The position numbers and the translations under genes are program-made. The notes beneath the pieces were generated by a model. It saw nothing but the letters and a program-made list of their open reading frames with translations, did no database searches and had not been told where the DNA came from. From the NCBI GenBank assembly GCA_963575745.1, contig CAUYUJ010020715.1, forward strand, positions 634,729 to 698,728: DNA of 64,000 nucleotides. Direction: 5' to 3'. The stretch is from Prorocentrum cordatum (Eukaryota; Sar; Dinophyceae; Prorocentrales; Prorocentraceae). How positions within the stretch are numbered: position 1 is the stretch's first letter; every line of letters starts with the position of its first letter. This document shows positions 40,179-50,940 of this stretch, piece by piece.

Positions 40179-41017
40179 GGATGCTGCGATCCAGCAAATC
40201 CCCACGCATACTGCGGCTGCGGTCCATAGGGGCCTGTGAGCCCTCCAGCACCTGCGACTGTCGCTTGGGGCTGGGCCGAAGACGCCATGTGCAGGTCGTC
40301 CATCGGCGGCTCGTCTGGCATCTGCTCCAGCTCGTTCATGCAGCTCTGCAGCTGCTGGATCTCCAGCTCGATCTCCTTCTCCTGCTCGGCTAAGTCCTTG
40401 AGCCTCGATACCGTGTTGTTGAGACGGTCCTTGGCTCGATCTAATCTGCCTCTGACCTCGTCGCGCTGCTTCCTCACGGGCACTAGGGAGGCCAGGCAAG
40501 TCTTCATCGCCATCAGCTCCATGTCGTGCTCGTTCGCCGTGTCCGTCTTGCCCGCCCTGCGAGCGTAGATCGCCATGCTCGCGACGTTGAGCGGCTGGTC
40601 CTCCAGCTCCTGCTTCCGCACTGGAATCTCCTGCTGCCTCGACGGTGTCGGACGAAAGGCTGAATGGTTCGTCACCGCACGATGTGGCATGGGCGGTAAC
40701 TTCTGAATGTAGTTCCTGATGTGCTGCTGCTCTCGCTGTCGTTCTCTCACTGCGCTCTGGCTTCTTGCCCTTGCTCCTGCGCTGGGATTGTCGGTCCAGG
40801 CTTGCCCACAAAAACAATGACGATGCCAGTTGTTGACCATCTTTCCACATTTGCCACATTGCCACTTGTTGTTCATCTGCGTTCGATCCTGAACCTGGGC
40901 GCTGTGATGCTGGGAAAGAAGCCGATATGATCGGTCTAGCGCCACAAGCAGCCGTGCTTGATGACGCTTGGCGCGCTCGCGCCGATGCCGAGTTGGCTCG
41001 GTGTCGCGCGAGAACAA
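39071..41017 (-). CDS. Retrotransposon ORF1 protein
   Basis: 648 codons. Near residues 50-75, WQCGKCGKMVNNWHRHCFCG is a RanBP2-like zinc ribbon (W-x-C-x2-C-x-N-x-C-x-C). Residues about 180-240 form a heptad-rich coiled coil (RLDRAKDRLNNTVSRLKDLA). A Gln-rich region with an 11-Gln run follows at about 279-290, then more coiled coil and a Pro/Ala/Thr-rich C terminus. RNA binding and multimerisation are inferred by analogy with other LINE ORF1 proteins. A start at MNNKWQCGKCG (about 40,873) is also possible. Confidence 0.8.
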
Positions 41018-41126
41018 GAGAGAAGAAATGACTGATATCGCGGTGCCTTGCTAGGCGCGCGCGTGGGGCTGGGCCTGCAGAGGAAAGTAAAAAGGATCGC
41101 AGGTTGCAGTATCGGTTCTGACCTGG

Positions 41127-41275
41127 GGACGTATCCTCCTCCTCCTCCTCCTCCTCCTCCTCCTCCTCCTCCTCCTCATTCCCTCCTCCTCCTCCTCCTC
41201 CTCCTCTTCCTCCTCCTCCTCCTCTTCCTCCTCCTCCTCCTCCTCCTCATCATCATCCTCGTCCTCCGCTGGGGA
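41127..41275. repeat. CTC microsatellite upstream of the retrotransposon
   Basis: About 150 bp of CTC/CTT triplets just beyond the 5' border of the minus-strand element. Confidence 0.9.
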
Positions 41276-41619
41276 AGGGGGGAGGAGGAGGAACAGCAGG
41301 CCGGGAGAGCCAAAGGCGATCTCCTTCCCGTAAGCCCTGACTCTCGAAGGCGAGGCCCCTTCTTGGAGCGCTTCGCGCTCTGGCGGGGGAGGGCCCGCCT
41401 CGGCGGCAGCGACCGCGCAGCCGCCCGCGCCGCGGTCGGCCTCGTCCACGCTGGCCCAACCCGCCCCGCCGCCGAGCTGGCGGAGCTCGCCGTCGCTCAG
41501 ACCGCGCGAACCTCGCCGCCGAGGGGCACGCGCGCGCCAAAAAAAAACCGAACAAAAAACATATCACTGGCAACCTATACCCAACGATGATTGGCTTGCG
41601 CAATTGAGCGCAACGTGGT
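41276..41619. other. No gene seen
   Basis: GC-rich sequence with no repeat structure and no supportable exon; a possible short exon-like frame on the plus strand (RARLGGSDRAAARAAV) lacks support. Confidence 0.4.
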
Positions 41620-42668
41620 TGTGTATATCCTCTTCGGTGGAGCTCCCTATGCAGCCACGGAAACGCGCGAGGAGCGTGCCGGAATGCGTGCGGAGCCTCA
41701 TGCAACCATTGCCACTGGGGCCTTCGGTGGGACTCCTTACGGGGCCACGAAACGTGCGAGGGTGCGCCGAAATGGGTGGGGCGGCGCCATGCGAAAACTG
41801 CCACTGGGGCAAACAAAAACACAAACAAGCATTCAAACAAGAAACGACCTTCTGCTGTTCGCCAAATTCGGACCCTGGAGGCCCCTACCGTGTCTCGGGT
41901 CCGTCAGCAAAAAAAACACTCGGGATGAAAAACCCGTCCCTAGGAGTCCAGATGTCCTCGCCGCCAAGTGGTGCCCGAGGAAAAAAGGAACCTGGAGAAA
42001 GACCCAACCATATGCACTTGTGGGTTCCGCGATTGTGAATATCGTCTTCGGTGGAGCTCCGTATGGGGCCACAAGCCATGTGAGGGGTGTGCGAAAATGG
42101 GAGTGGAACCGCGTGCGAATTTGGCCACTGGGGCCCTCGGTGGAGCTCCCTATGGGGCCACGAAACGTGCCAAAGGCGTGCCAAAATGGGGGGTGGAACC
42201 GCATGCGAACTTTGCCACTGGTGCCTTCGGTGGAACTCCTCATGGGGACACGAAACGTGGCAAAAGTGTGCCGACATGCGGGTGGAACCGCATGCGAACT
42301 TTGCCACTGGAGCCTTCGGTGGAGCTTCTTATGGGGCCACGAGAAGTGCGAGGGGTGTGCCAAATGGGGGTGGAACCGCATGCGAACTTTGCCATTGAGG
42401 CCTTCGGCGGAACTTCCTGTGGGGCCACGAAACGTGTGAGGGGTATGCAAAAATTGAGGGGGGGGGGGGGCGCATGCGAATTTTGCCACTGAGGCCTTCG
42501 ATGGAATTCCCTATGGGGCCACAAACCATGTGAGGGGTGTGCGAAAATGGGGGTGGAACCGCATGCGAATTTTGCCAATGAGGCCTTCGATGGAGCTCCA
42601 TATGGGGCCACAAGCCATGTGAGGGGTGTGCGATAATGGGGGTGGAACCGCATGCGAACTTTGCCACT
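41620..42668. repeat. ~90-bp satellite, left part
   Basis: Units of 88-93 bp share tatggggccac, gtgcgaaaatgg, ggtggaaccgcatgcgaa and tttgccactg-ggccttcggtgga. Unit starts lie near 42,066, 42,154, 42,243, 42,333, 42,421, 42,515 and 42,605, with older copies from 41,620. The frames are open and encode a repeated THFGAT/GATKR-like peptide. Periodicity alone does not show coding. Confidence 0.93.
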
Positions 42669-43602
42669 GTCGGGGGGACGCAAGACCCGGGTACGGAGGA
42701 CCCGGGTACGACGGAAGAGGTCCGTCAAAAATTTTGGGGCGCTCCGATGCAAGTGTGCCGCGTCCAATCGAATGCCCTGGCCCCTTGCTGCAACGACTCG
42801 CACCACTCTCAACGATGCAATCAAGAAGACATTGAATGGCATGCCGCTTCGCTCGCGAAGCGTGCTACACGTGCGCCCGCGCGCGTATGTCCCTATCAAG
42901 TGCGAAAGGTTTCCTTTCTAGTTTCAGATTTGTTCGTGCCGCATTTTACGACTACCACTGCGAATCCAGAGAACACAAAAAACGTTCCAAAACATCAGAT
43001 GGGACAGGCCTGCCATGAGCATCTGGACCCCCCAACCGATTTTGACGAGGACGTCAAAATTTGACGCGCCCAACATCAAATTTGACGAGGCCATCATAAA
43101 TTTGACGAGGCCCAACCAAAATTTGACGACGACGATTGCTCGAGACATTCTCAAAGAATTCTGGCGCGTAAAATTTGACGAGCACCACTTTTTTTTGACG
43201 AGCGGACGGTGGCCCACGTCGGCGGCATGACCGGCCCGACTCCCCGCGTCAAAATTCTTTGACGGACCCTCCCCTGATTATTCATTGCCCCGCGATGGTC
43301 CCCTCCACTTGTTGTCCCACCTCCCCTCATCTCTTTCTCCTCCCGTTGCCTCCTGCTTCGTCCATCTCTTCCTGTGTACCCCCCACGCCAGCCCCACAGA
43401 TGTCCTCGAGAGGCCCTCAACAGCCCCTGACCCCTGTCCCAGGCATCACTCGGTTCACTAGAGCTTCTAGCGATCCTGCCGAAAAAACGCCCTCCAGCAG
43501 CGCCGCGTCGCGGAATGTAACCGACGCGCGTTCGCAACTAATTTTTTCAATTCCCGCGCGAAACTCGCGTCCCGGCTTACCCGGGTCTTGCGCCCCCCCG
43601 AC
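42669..43602. mobile_element. 934-bp TIR element inserted into the satellite
   Basis: Left end gtcggggggacgcaagaccc and right end (reverse complement) gtcgggggggcgcaagaccc are inverted repeats extending into gggta. Direct repeats ACT flank it (42,666-42,668; 43,603-43,605). The empty site ttgccactggggcc is present in neighbouring satellite units. Inside are repeated aatttgacgaggcc units (43,050-43,200) and no transposase, so it is non-autonomous. The 3-bp duplication limits the candidate superfamilies, but none is assigned. Confidence 0.85.
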
Positions 43603-43905
43603 ACTGGGGCCCTCGGTGGAGTTCCCCATGGGGCCACGAACCGTGCCAAAGGTGTGCAAAATGGGGGGGGACCGCATGCGAACTTTGCCTCTGGGGCCTT
43701 CGGTGGAGCACCCAATGGAGCCACGAACCGTGTGAGGGGTGTGCCAAAATCAAAATAGGGGCGGAACCGCATGCGAACTTTGCCACGGGGCCCTTCGGTG
43801 GAACTCCCTACGGGGCCACGAACCGTGTGAGGGATGTGCCAACATTGATGTGTAACCGCATGCGAACTTTGCGCCTTCGGTGTAGTTCCCTATGGGGCCA
43901 CAAAA
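43603..43905. repeat. ~90-bp satellite, right part
   Basis: Three to four further units of the same satellite continue on the far side of the TIR element, in the same orientation. Confidence 0.92.
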
Positions 43906-44390
43906 GGACGAGGGAGGAACGGGAAGAAGAGGGGAGGAGGAGGAGGAGGGACGCGGGGCGCTGTTCTTTCATAGCGAGGACTCAAATGGTTGGGAGAAAG
44001 CGAACATCCTATTAAAATGAAGCCTAGGGATTTGCGATTTTTGGGGGGACAAACGACGACATAAGCTAGGGGGCCCCAACTCCGATGCGAGAAATCTGCG
44101 CGGACCTCCCAATTGTTATGTTTGCGTTGGTTTTTGGTCCTGAACTGCTGCTTGCGCCGTCGGTTCGCACGGATTCTGCTCCGAGCGAGCCCCGCCCGAG
44201 GAGCGCGAGGCGGCATCCACGAGGGGCAGCGCGACACCACTCTGGGCCAGGCGGCCGCGGCGGGCAGCCGTCCCTCGTCGAGGGGCCCGAGGCGGGGCGG
44301 GACACCCGGGAAGCACCGGCGCACGTTGGGCCAGGCGGCCGCGGTGTGCAGGCTGTGCGATGCCCAGACCTGCTCGCGTCGTGGACAGAA
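43906..44390. other. No gene seen
   Basis: A short GGA tract (43,920-43,950), then mixed sequence. An open frame on both strands near 44,200 lacks domains. Confidence 0.4.
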
Positions 44391-44596
44391 ATCAGGACGC
44401 GTGATTGTTGAAGGGGCCCAGGGACACACAAAGAAATACACACAAATAGCAAGTGTCCCAATCTTTTTCCGTATGTTCTGGGTTTTTGTCTTCCCCCCCA
44501 CTTCCTATATTTCCCATATTTTCCTGGGAATCGACGATTAATTGTGTCTGTGTGATTCTTTCCCGTCCTGACAAACATCAGGACGCGTGATTGTTC
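44391..44596. repeat. Segment between two 19-bp direct repeats
   Basis: atcaggacgcgtgattgtt occurs exactly at 44,391 and again at 44,577, each preceded by gaca(g/a)a. The enclosed 167 bp is AT-richer than its surroundings and ends in gaatcgacgattaattgtgt. It could be an insertion with a long target duplication or a simple tandem duplication. Confidence 0.75.
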
Positions 44597-45081
44597 ACCT
44601 CTGCCGGCCTCTGCGGGCCCTCGCCGGGCCCAGGCCCCGGGACCGTCGAAACCGCCCCGGTGAGAGGGTCGGGGCCGCCGGGGACGCGGGCTGGAAGAAT
44701 CAAGACGTCGCATGTCTGAGAGGCCTCCCCGATGGGATCAAGGTTGGATGGGGTCGGACAGTCGCGCCCTTCGTCCATGCGCCACGGATGCATCTGCGAT
44801 GCATCGGCGACGTCGGCGATGCGACAGGGACGCGGCGTGGAGGCATCCCGGCGAACTGTGCATCGAGCCACATCGCATCTCCGACGCATCAGCGCTGTGG
44901 CGCGATCTTCCCACCCCTCGTGCTCGGACCAGCTGGTGGGCCTCGTCGCAGCGTGGGGGCAGCTCGCGGCTTGCGCGTCCCCCTGTGCAGCTCCATCGAC
45001 CCCTCGGTAGAAAACGATCGAGGGCAGGGAAGGATCAGCACTGGCGCCCTCGCCCATCCTTCTCGGCGCCCGTAAGGTTAA
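44597..45081. other. No gene; degenerate gatgcatcggc repeats
   Basis: 44,770-44,895 holds gatgcatcggcga units like those in the intron element at 23.7-23.95 kb, embedded in otherwise unassigned sequence. Confidence 0.5.
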
Positions 45082-45226
45082 GTCGAGCGTGTCCCTCTAC
45101 GGGAGGAACATTCAAAAACAGTTCCACAAATAGTTGGGGAACGATTCTGAATCAAGCCTGCTTGACTTTTGCTGGGGACTTTTTCGTTTGCCGCTCAAAA
45201 TCCGCCTGCAGGGGGACGTGCCCGAC
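45082..45226. mobile_element. Family C TIR element, copy 1
   Basis: A 145-bp element. The left end GTCGAGCGTGTCCCTCTACG and the right end (reverse complement) GTCGGGCACGTCCCCCTGCA are inverted. The AT-rich interior contrasts with GC-rich flanks. Related copies lie at 51,749 and 52,036. No target duplication is visible here. Confidence 0.7.
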
Positions 45227-45409
45227 GCACCCGCACGGACCGGCTCCGCGGCCCGAGCTCTGGTGCCGACGGCCCCGGGGCCCGGGGAGGGCCCCCGGAG
45301 GCCGACCAGAATGGCCAGCACCGCTCCGCCGTGCGCGAATGCCACGCCGCGAGGCGGCCCGGGAGCGGACCTCTTGGATCTGCGCTGCGGACCCCCCCTC
45401 CTTCAGGCA
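45227..45409. other. No gene seen
   Basis: GC-rich, with open frames on both strands and no recognisable domain. Confidence 0.4.
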
Positions 45410-45537
45410 AGCGCGCTCCGCTGCTCGCAGAGTCACTGCTCGCAAATGGCCTGGATCCGCCGCGGGGGATCTACAATCCAGTATACGGGTTTCCCGGACG
45501 TTTGCGAGCAGGCACTTTGCGAGCAGTGGAACGCGCT
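45410..45537. repeat. Foldback element with ~45-bp arms
   Basis: Arms agcgcgctccgctgctcgca and (reverse complement of the right arm) agcgcgttccactgctcgca continue in parallel through gag/aag-tcactgctcgcaaa. The loop is about 40 bp with ggatccgccgcggggga. It resembles the other small inverted-repeat elements of this window in size. Confidence 0.85.
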
Positions 45538-45674
45538 CGGCGATTCTTTGGCGCGCGGAGCGCGCCAGGGGCGGCGCCCCAGAGGCGCCGCCGGGTGGGG
45601 GCCCGGCGCGGATCCAAGAAACCCGCGCGGAGCGCCAAAAGCTTATGTTGATGCTTATGATTATTCTTCGTCGG

Positions 45675-45869
45675 GGGCGGCCAAGAGGAGGGCGTCCAAG
45701 AGGGGAGGCGCAAATCATGGCCGGCGGCACGTGCGCGGCTCCGAGGGGGGTGCCAGGGACTCATTATAACAAGAAGAGGCGCCATGAAATCTGGGGAGAC
45801 ATCATGGCCCTCGCCATGATTTCCACCCCCCCTAATCATCACCCCCCTCTTGGCCACCCCCGATTCTTC
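45675..45869. repeat. Dispersed 200-bp repeat, copy 2
   Basis: Same unit and orientation as 11,143-11,338. It lies 34.5 kb away, so it is a dispersed rather than a tandem family. Confidence 0.85.
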
Positions 45870-46526
45870 GATTCTCGGATCGGACCCGTTCCCGGCCGAG
45901 ATGGCGTCCAGACCTGTGTGGAACCAGGTTTGATGGGCCTGCTTTCCACAACCACCACCACAAGTTGGAGGGGGGAAAGGAGGTGGTGGACGAGGAGGAG
46001 GAGGACAAGGAGGAGGAGGAGGAGGAGAAGGTGGAGAAGGAGGTGGAGGAGGACCCCCTCCCCCTCCACCGATGGTGGTGGTGGTGGTGGAAAATTTGCC
46101 CATCAAGCTTATGCACAGAACACGGCGCGCCGGATGCCTGGGCCCTTCCGCGGCAGAGAGCGCCAGCTACTACGCACACCGAGCCGACCCCGGCCTTTCG
46201 GTCCCGCTCGGGGGATCCCGAGGCCAGTGTGCTATACGCACACTCCCGGCGCGGCCGGGAAAGCATAAGCTCACCAATGGTCCGGGAGCGCACGGTGGGC
46301 TTCGCCAGCCCTGAAATCCTGGCCTCTCAATTTCTTCACACTGGGCGTTTTCGCCAAACTTCTGGCCCCGGGAGCCTCACAGATCGCTCTGGTGCGAAAA
46401 AGCTCGCAGAGAGATGGGGTCCAGAGCTCCAGTCGTGATTTTGTTGCGATGTTGCAGTTGTTTTGCAACGTCAGATCTCAGGGGTGGTCCAGGGGCCCAC
46501 GGTGGGCTTCGCCAGGATCGGCGTCG

Positions 46527-46563
<37 letters not shown>

Positions 46564-46610
46564 GGCCTCCCTCGTCCTCGTCCTCGTCGTCGCGGCCGTC
46601 GTCGCTGTGG
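45870..46610. repeat. GGA/GGT and TCG tracts with a 31-bp direct repeat
   Basis: GGA tract 45,995-46,050; (GGT)n at 46,070-46,090; TCG tract 46,520-46,600. ggtcc-ggg-g-cacggtgggcttcgccag occurs at 46,277-46,307 and 46,485-46,515, enclosing an AT-richer 177-bp stretch. No exon is supported. Confidence 0.7.
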
Positions 46611-47385
46611 CAACAATCGCAGCGTCGAAGGAAAGGGCTGTGCCCTCGCCTCACGACGTCGGATCTCCGGGGAACCTGGGGCGGCTCGCTGGCGGAGCGT
46701 GCCGTCGCGTAACTTCGAGCTGCCCATCGCGAGCTGGTCCTCTTTCGGGAGCGACCGCGACGGCATGCTCGCACGTGAAACCGAGAAGGCCACGATCAGT
46801 CCGTGGGTCCCCGGCTTGAGGAGAAAAACTGCGGTGCCAAGCCGCAGAAAGAGGCGCAGGAGGAGGGGGTGGACGAAGGAGAGCGGATGGTCGCTCTGCA
46901 TGCCATCCAGGGAAACATACGTCAAACAAGCGGGCAAATCAACCCGGCGCGACCTCAATCAGGGTAATACAGCTCCCGATCAATGCAACGATAATCAAGA
47001 ACACTTTATCATCTGGACTCGTCGCCGTCACGGGCGTTCTGAGGGTAAGGAAGGAGAAACGATAAGAAAGGAGAAAGCCGCCCCACCCCCCCTGGCAGTG
47101 TGTCCCCAGCACCACCGCAGCGCTCACCTGTACGATCGGACCTAGGACAGAAGAACATCCCTGAAGAACATGAGACCCTCCGCCAGCCAAAACACAGAGA
47201 ACATCCAAGGGCACCCTCCTCAGGATGCACAAGAACATCCAACAAACACGAAGAACATCAGGGTACCCTCCCCGAACCGACCTCTATCTGATACCGCGGT
47301 CTGACCGTACCCTGGATGGGGCAATAATCGCCCCCCCCCTGGACCCGCTGGGGTAATTGGGCACGTGCTGTCGGAACGGGTGGAG
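46611..47385. other. No confident gene
   Basis: The minus strand carries a protein-like stretch LGTAVFLLKPGTHGLIVAFS, then KEDQLAMGSSKLRDGTLRQR (46,690-46,860), which may be a lone exon. Its neighbours are unresolved. The remainder shows nothing. Confidence 0.35.
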
Positions 47386-48600
47386 GGAGGGTTGGGGGAG
47401 GAGGAGGACGAGGAGGAGGAGGAGGAGGAGAAGGAGGAGTAGGAGGAGGAGGAAGAGAGGAGGAGGAGGAGGGGGATGGGCAAGCTCCGTCAGAAGGCTA
47501 GTCCCCCACCCCTCCGTGAATATCCCACCCAGGGTAACCACCTCAGCCTCCACTTTCAGCAAACTTGGGTCGCAACGCCCGTGCGCACCACAGAAGATGG
47601 CCGCGAGCACTACGCGTGCCTGCGACCACTGCGGCGGCGAGGGGAGGGGAGCCAGACCCTGCCAGGGCCCACAACCGCCTCGCGAGCGCAGGCGTGCACG
47701 ACAAGACTGCCAACACCGTCACAGCACGCATCCCACCTCCTTCTCCTCTCAGCATCGCACCGTCGTCGTCCTCCTCCTCCTCCTCCTCCTTTCTGCCCCT
47801 CCTCCTCCTCCTCATCCTCCTCCTCCTCCTCCTCCTCCTCCTCCTCCTCCTCCTCGTGTACCATAATCGCATGTGGGCACCAGTGGTGCTGCAACTGGGC
47901 GCACCAATGTGCCCTCCGAGTGCCACAGCGGCCTGTACCGATGCGGTAGGGTACCGCAACCTGGTCGTGATCACCCGGGCAGCTTGCCAGCATCACGACG
48001 CGCCCGTGGGAACAGCGGAGCGCTTGCGACAGCAAGATGACGACGAAAGCCAGACCCTACGAAGACCACCATTCCCTACGACCGCCACACGCGTGCCCAA
48101 CATCGCACCGAACCCTGTGAGTGCTAGCCGCTAGCCTGCGAGCGAAGATGGGACATAGACGGACGAGGACAAGGAGGATGAGCAGGAGGACGGCGACGAC
48201 TGGGAGAAAAAGGACGAGAAGGAGAAGACGAGCGAGGACCACGAGGACGATGAGAACGACAACGACGACGAGACGATCTCGAGACCGACGGCGAAGCCGG
48301 GGACAATGACGACGATGAGGACCACGAGAAAAGAAAGAACGACGACGAGAGCGACAAGAGCGAAGACGAGGACGCCGAGGACGAGCATGAGGAACAGGAG
48401 CGGAGAAAGCTAGCAGAAGGGACATGACAAGCAAGATGAGGAGAAGGGACGGAGGGAGGGCGTAAGGGGAGGAAGAAGAGAACTACGTTTTGCACTTCGA
48501 GTCGGGAACTTAAGGAAGAGGAAGGTGGCCAGGAGCAGGAGGAGGACGGGGGCGAGGGGGAAGGACTGGGAGGAGGACAAGGAGCAAGGTGGAGCAACGG

Positions 48601-48665
<65 letters not shown>

Positions 48666-49000
48666 CGGCGCCATCGGTGAAGAACTGTCGCGCACTGGAC
48701 CCTCCCAGGATCGCGGGGAGGGGAGGCACAGCCTGCTCTCGGATGCCACGGCCGGCCACATCCGCAGAAGTTGGCGGCGCGCACGGTGTGCACCCCCCCC
48801 TCCTCCTCCTCCTGCCCCACCTCCTCCTCCTCCTCCTCCTCCTCCACCTCCTTCTCCTCCTCCTCCTCCTCCTGCCCTGTCTCCTCCTCCTCCTCCGCCT
48901 GCCCGGCCTCCATCTCCTCCTCCTCCTCCTCCTCCTCCTCCTCCTCCTCCTCCTCCTCCCCATTTTCACGAGGCTGCAACTCCGCGCAAAATGTAACAGC
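47386..49000. repeat. GGA, CTC and GAC microsatellites in unassigned sequence
   Basis: GGA 47,390-47,480; CTC 47,770-47,855; GAC/GAG-rich 48,150-48,410; GAC 48,600-48,668; CTC 48,795-48,960. The long open frames (poly-Asp, poly-Ser, Arg/Glu) follow these tracts. A small plus-strand ACDHCGGEGRGARPC near 47,610 is suggestive but unsupported. Confidence 0.8.
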
Positions 49001-49009
49001 TTCGCGCTC

Positions 49010-50130
49010 CGGAGGCCCAGATGCCTCCAAGATGGCAACATACGGCTCCAAGGAGTGCCACTTTGACTTCAAGACGGCCCAGTATGGCTTCAAGATGGCA
49101 CACGAGGCCTTCGAGGTGTCCCAAGAGAGCCCCAAGAGTGTTCCCCAGAGGACGTCGAGAGGCAAAAGTGATTGATGTCCGTAGGTTGTGCAGTGTTGTC
49201 GGGGTTCTCGCGGATTCGAGCTTCTGACGTCCCAAAACGATCCACGAGACCCCCAAGACCGCCCTGAACGGCCCAAGAGGGCCCCCAGATGGCCAAAGAG
49301 GGCTCCAAGACGGCCCAAGAGGCGCCCAAGAAGGCCCCAAGACGGCCCCGAGAAGGGCCCAAGAGTGGGAACGCGAACCGTCAATCCGAGCATCCCGCCC
49401 CAAGAGATCCCAGGAGGCCCGAAGAGGGCCAACAGAGGCCCCCCCATGATGGCCCCGAGAGGCAACAATCATGGACTGCCCATTGGCTGTTCAATGTTAG
49501 CCGGGTTGTCGCCGTTTTTTTACTCCCGGCGCCTGAACACGGCCCACGAGGCCCCCAAGACTGCCCCAAGACGGCCCACGAGGCCCCAAAGACTGCCCCA
49601 AGACGGCCCAAGTGGCCCCCAGGGAAGCGCCAAGACGGCCCACGAGGGCCCCAAGGCGGCCCAAGAGGCGCCCAAGAGAGCCCAAGCAAGTCCCAAGACA
49701 GCACCAAGAAGGGCCCAAGAGGGGGAGTACGACCCGACAACTCGAGCCAAGGGGCCGCCCAAGACGGCCCCGAGAGGCAACCATAATTGATTTCCATGTG
49801 ATGTTGACACGTGTTGTGGGTTCCCGTGTTGAACTGTCGACGCTCCCAGACGGCTTAAGAGTCCCCCAAGACTACTCCATGACAACCCAAGAGGCCCCCA
49901 GTAGGGCCCCAAAACTGCCCGAGAGGGCTCCTTGGCAGCCCAAAAGGGTGCCGACCACGGCCCAAGAGGGCCCCAAAGCGAGCTCAAGAAGCGCAACAGA
50001 GGAAACACGAACCGACAATTCGAGCCTTGCGCCACAAGATGCCAAAAGAGGCCCCCAATAGGACCCCAAACCGGCCCCCGAGAGACTCCAAAGGGGTCCC
50101 AAAATTGCCCAAATGAGGTCCATAAGGGCT
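49010..50130. repeat. Degenerate 12-bp satellite (cccaagagggcc)n
   Basis: About 1.1 kb of ggccccaagacgg/ggcccacgaggcccccaag units. Three spaced interruptions have similar text (tgcccattgg-tgttca-tgttag-cgggttgtcg; atttccatgtgatgttgac), implying a ~350-bp higher-order unit near 49,150, 49,480 and 49,800. A related 11-bp array occurs at 61.3 kb. Confidence 0.88.
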
Positions 50131-50164
50131 CCCCACAAAGTGAAGACGAAAGGTGCCACATGTC

Positions 50165-50940
50165 ACGGCATTCCTCCTCCTCCTCCTCCTCCGCCTCCTC
50201 CTCCTCCTCCTCCTCCTCCTCCGCCTCCTCCTCCTCCTCCTCCACCCCATCCTCGTCCTCCTCGTCCTTCTCGTCCTCCTCCTCCTCCTCCTCCTCCTCC
50301 TCCTCCTCCTCCCTCTCCTTCCCATCCTCGTCGTCGTCGTCGTCTTCCTCCTCCTGCTCCTCCTCCTCCTCCTCCTCCTCATCCCCCATCTCATCAGAAT
50401 CATCATCAGCATCAGTATCATCAGCATCATCAGCTTCATCAGCATCACCAGCACCATCATCAGCTCCATCATCGTCATCATCGTCATCTGTATCATAATC
50501 GTCATCAGCATCGTCCTCACAATCATCTGTATCATTAGAAGCAGCAGCGTCATCAGCATCAGCATCACCATCACCATCAGCATCATCATCACCATACTCA
50601 TCCTCATCGGCATCGCTATCATCATTGCCATTGGCATGTCACAACAACACCACCACCAACACAATCAACATCATCATCATCACCATCAGCATCATCATCA
50701 GCATCATCCTCATCATCATCACCAGCATCAGCAGCAACATCGTCATCATTACCAGTAGCATCATTATCATCATATTCCGTATCCGCATCATCTTCCTCAT
50801 CCTCATCCTCATCCTCATCATCCCAGGTATCCCTTGTCATCCCAATCACCGTGCTCGTCCTCGTCCTCATCATAAACACAACTGGTATCAACATCCTCAG
50901 CACCATCAGCCTCATCTTCATCATCGTCAGCCGCATCACC
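50165..50940. repeat. CTC tract followed by CAT/CAG trinucleotide tract
   Basis: 50,170-50,390 is CTC with TCG patches; 50,391-50,935 is (CAT)n with AGC interruptions. The frames are Ser- or His-rich only. Confidence 0.93.

Larger units (their letters stand above)
33075..41017 (-). mobile_element. Non-LTR (LINE-type) retrotransposon with RNase H ahead of the endonuclease
   Basis: Two-ORF element on the minus strand. ORF1 (41,017-39,071) has a zinc motif and coiled coil. ORF2 (38,995 to about 33,430) has, in order, RNase H, AP-type endonuclease, reverse transcriptase and C2H2 fingers. At least four frame breaks interrupt ORF2, two of them in homopolymers (a C14 run near 38,457-38,470; a T7 at 34,316-34,322). 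No DinoSL relic or clear target duplication was found at its ends, so both borders are approximate. Confidence 0.8.

Noticed and set aside
40140-40180. CTG repeat as an independent microsatellite feature
   Set aside because: It is the Gln run within ORF1 and stays in frame with the surrounding protein.
38946-40865. 639-codon second minus frame over the LINE ORF1
   Set aside because: The competing frame (41,017-39,071) has the zinc ribbon, coiled coil and ordinary composition; this one is its shadow.
49188-49790. Basic Pro/Arg-rich plus frame
   Set aside because: It is produced by the degenerate 12-bp satellite; no domain and no splice support.
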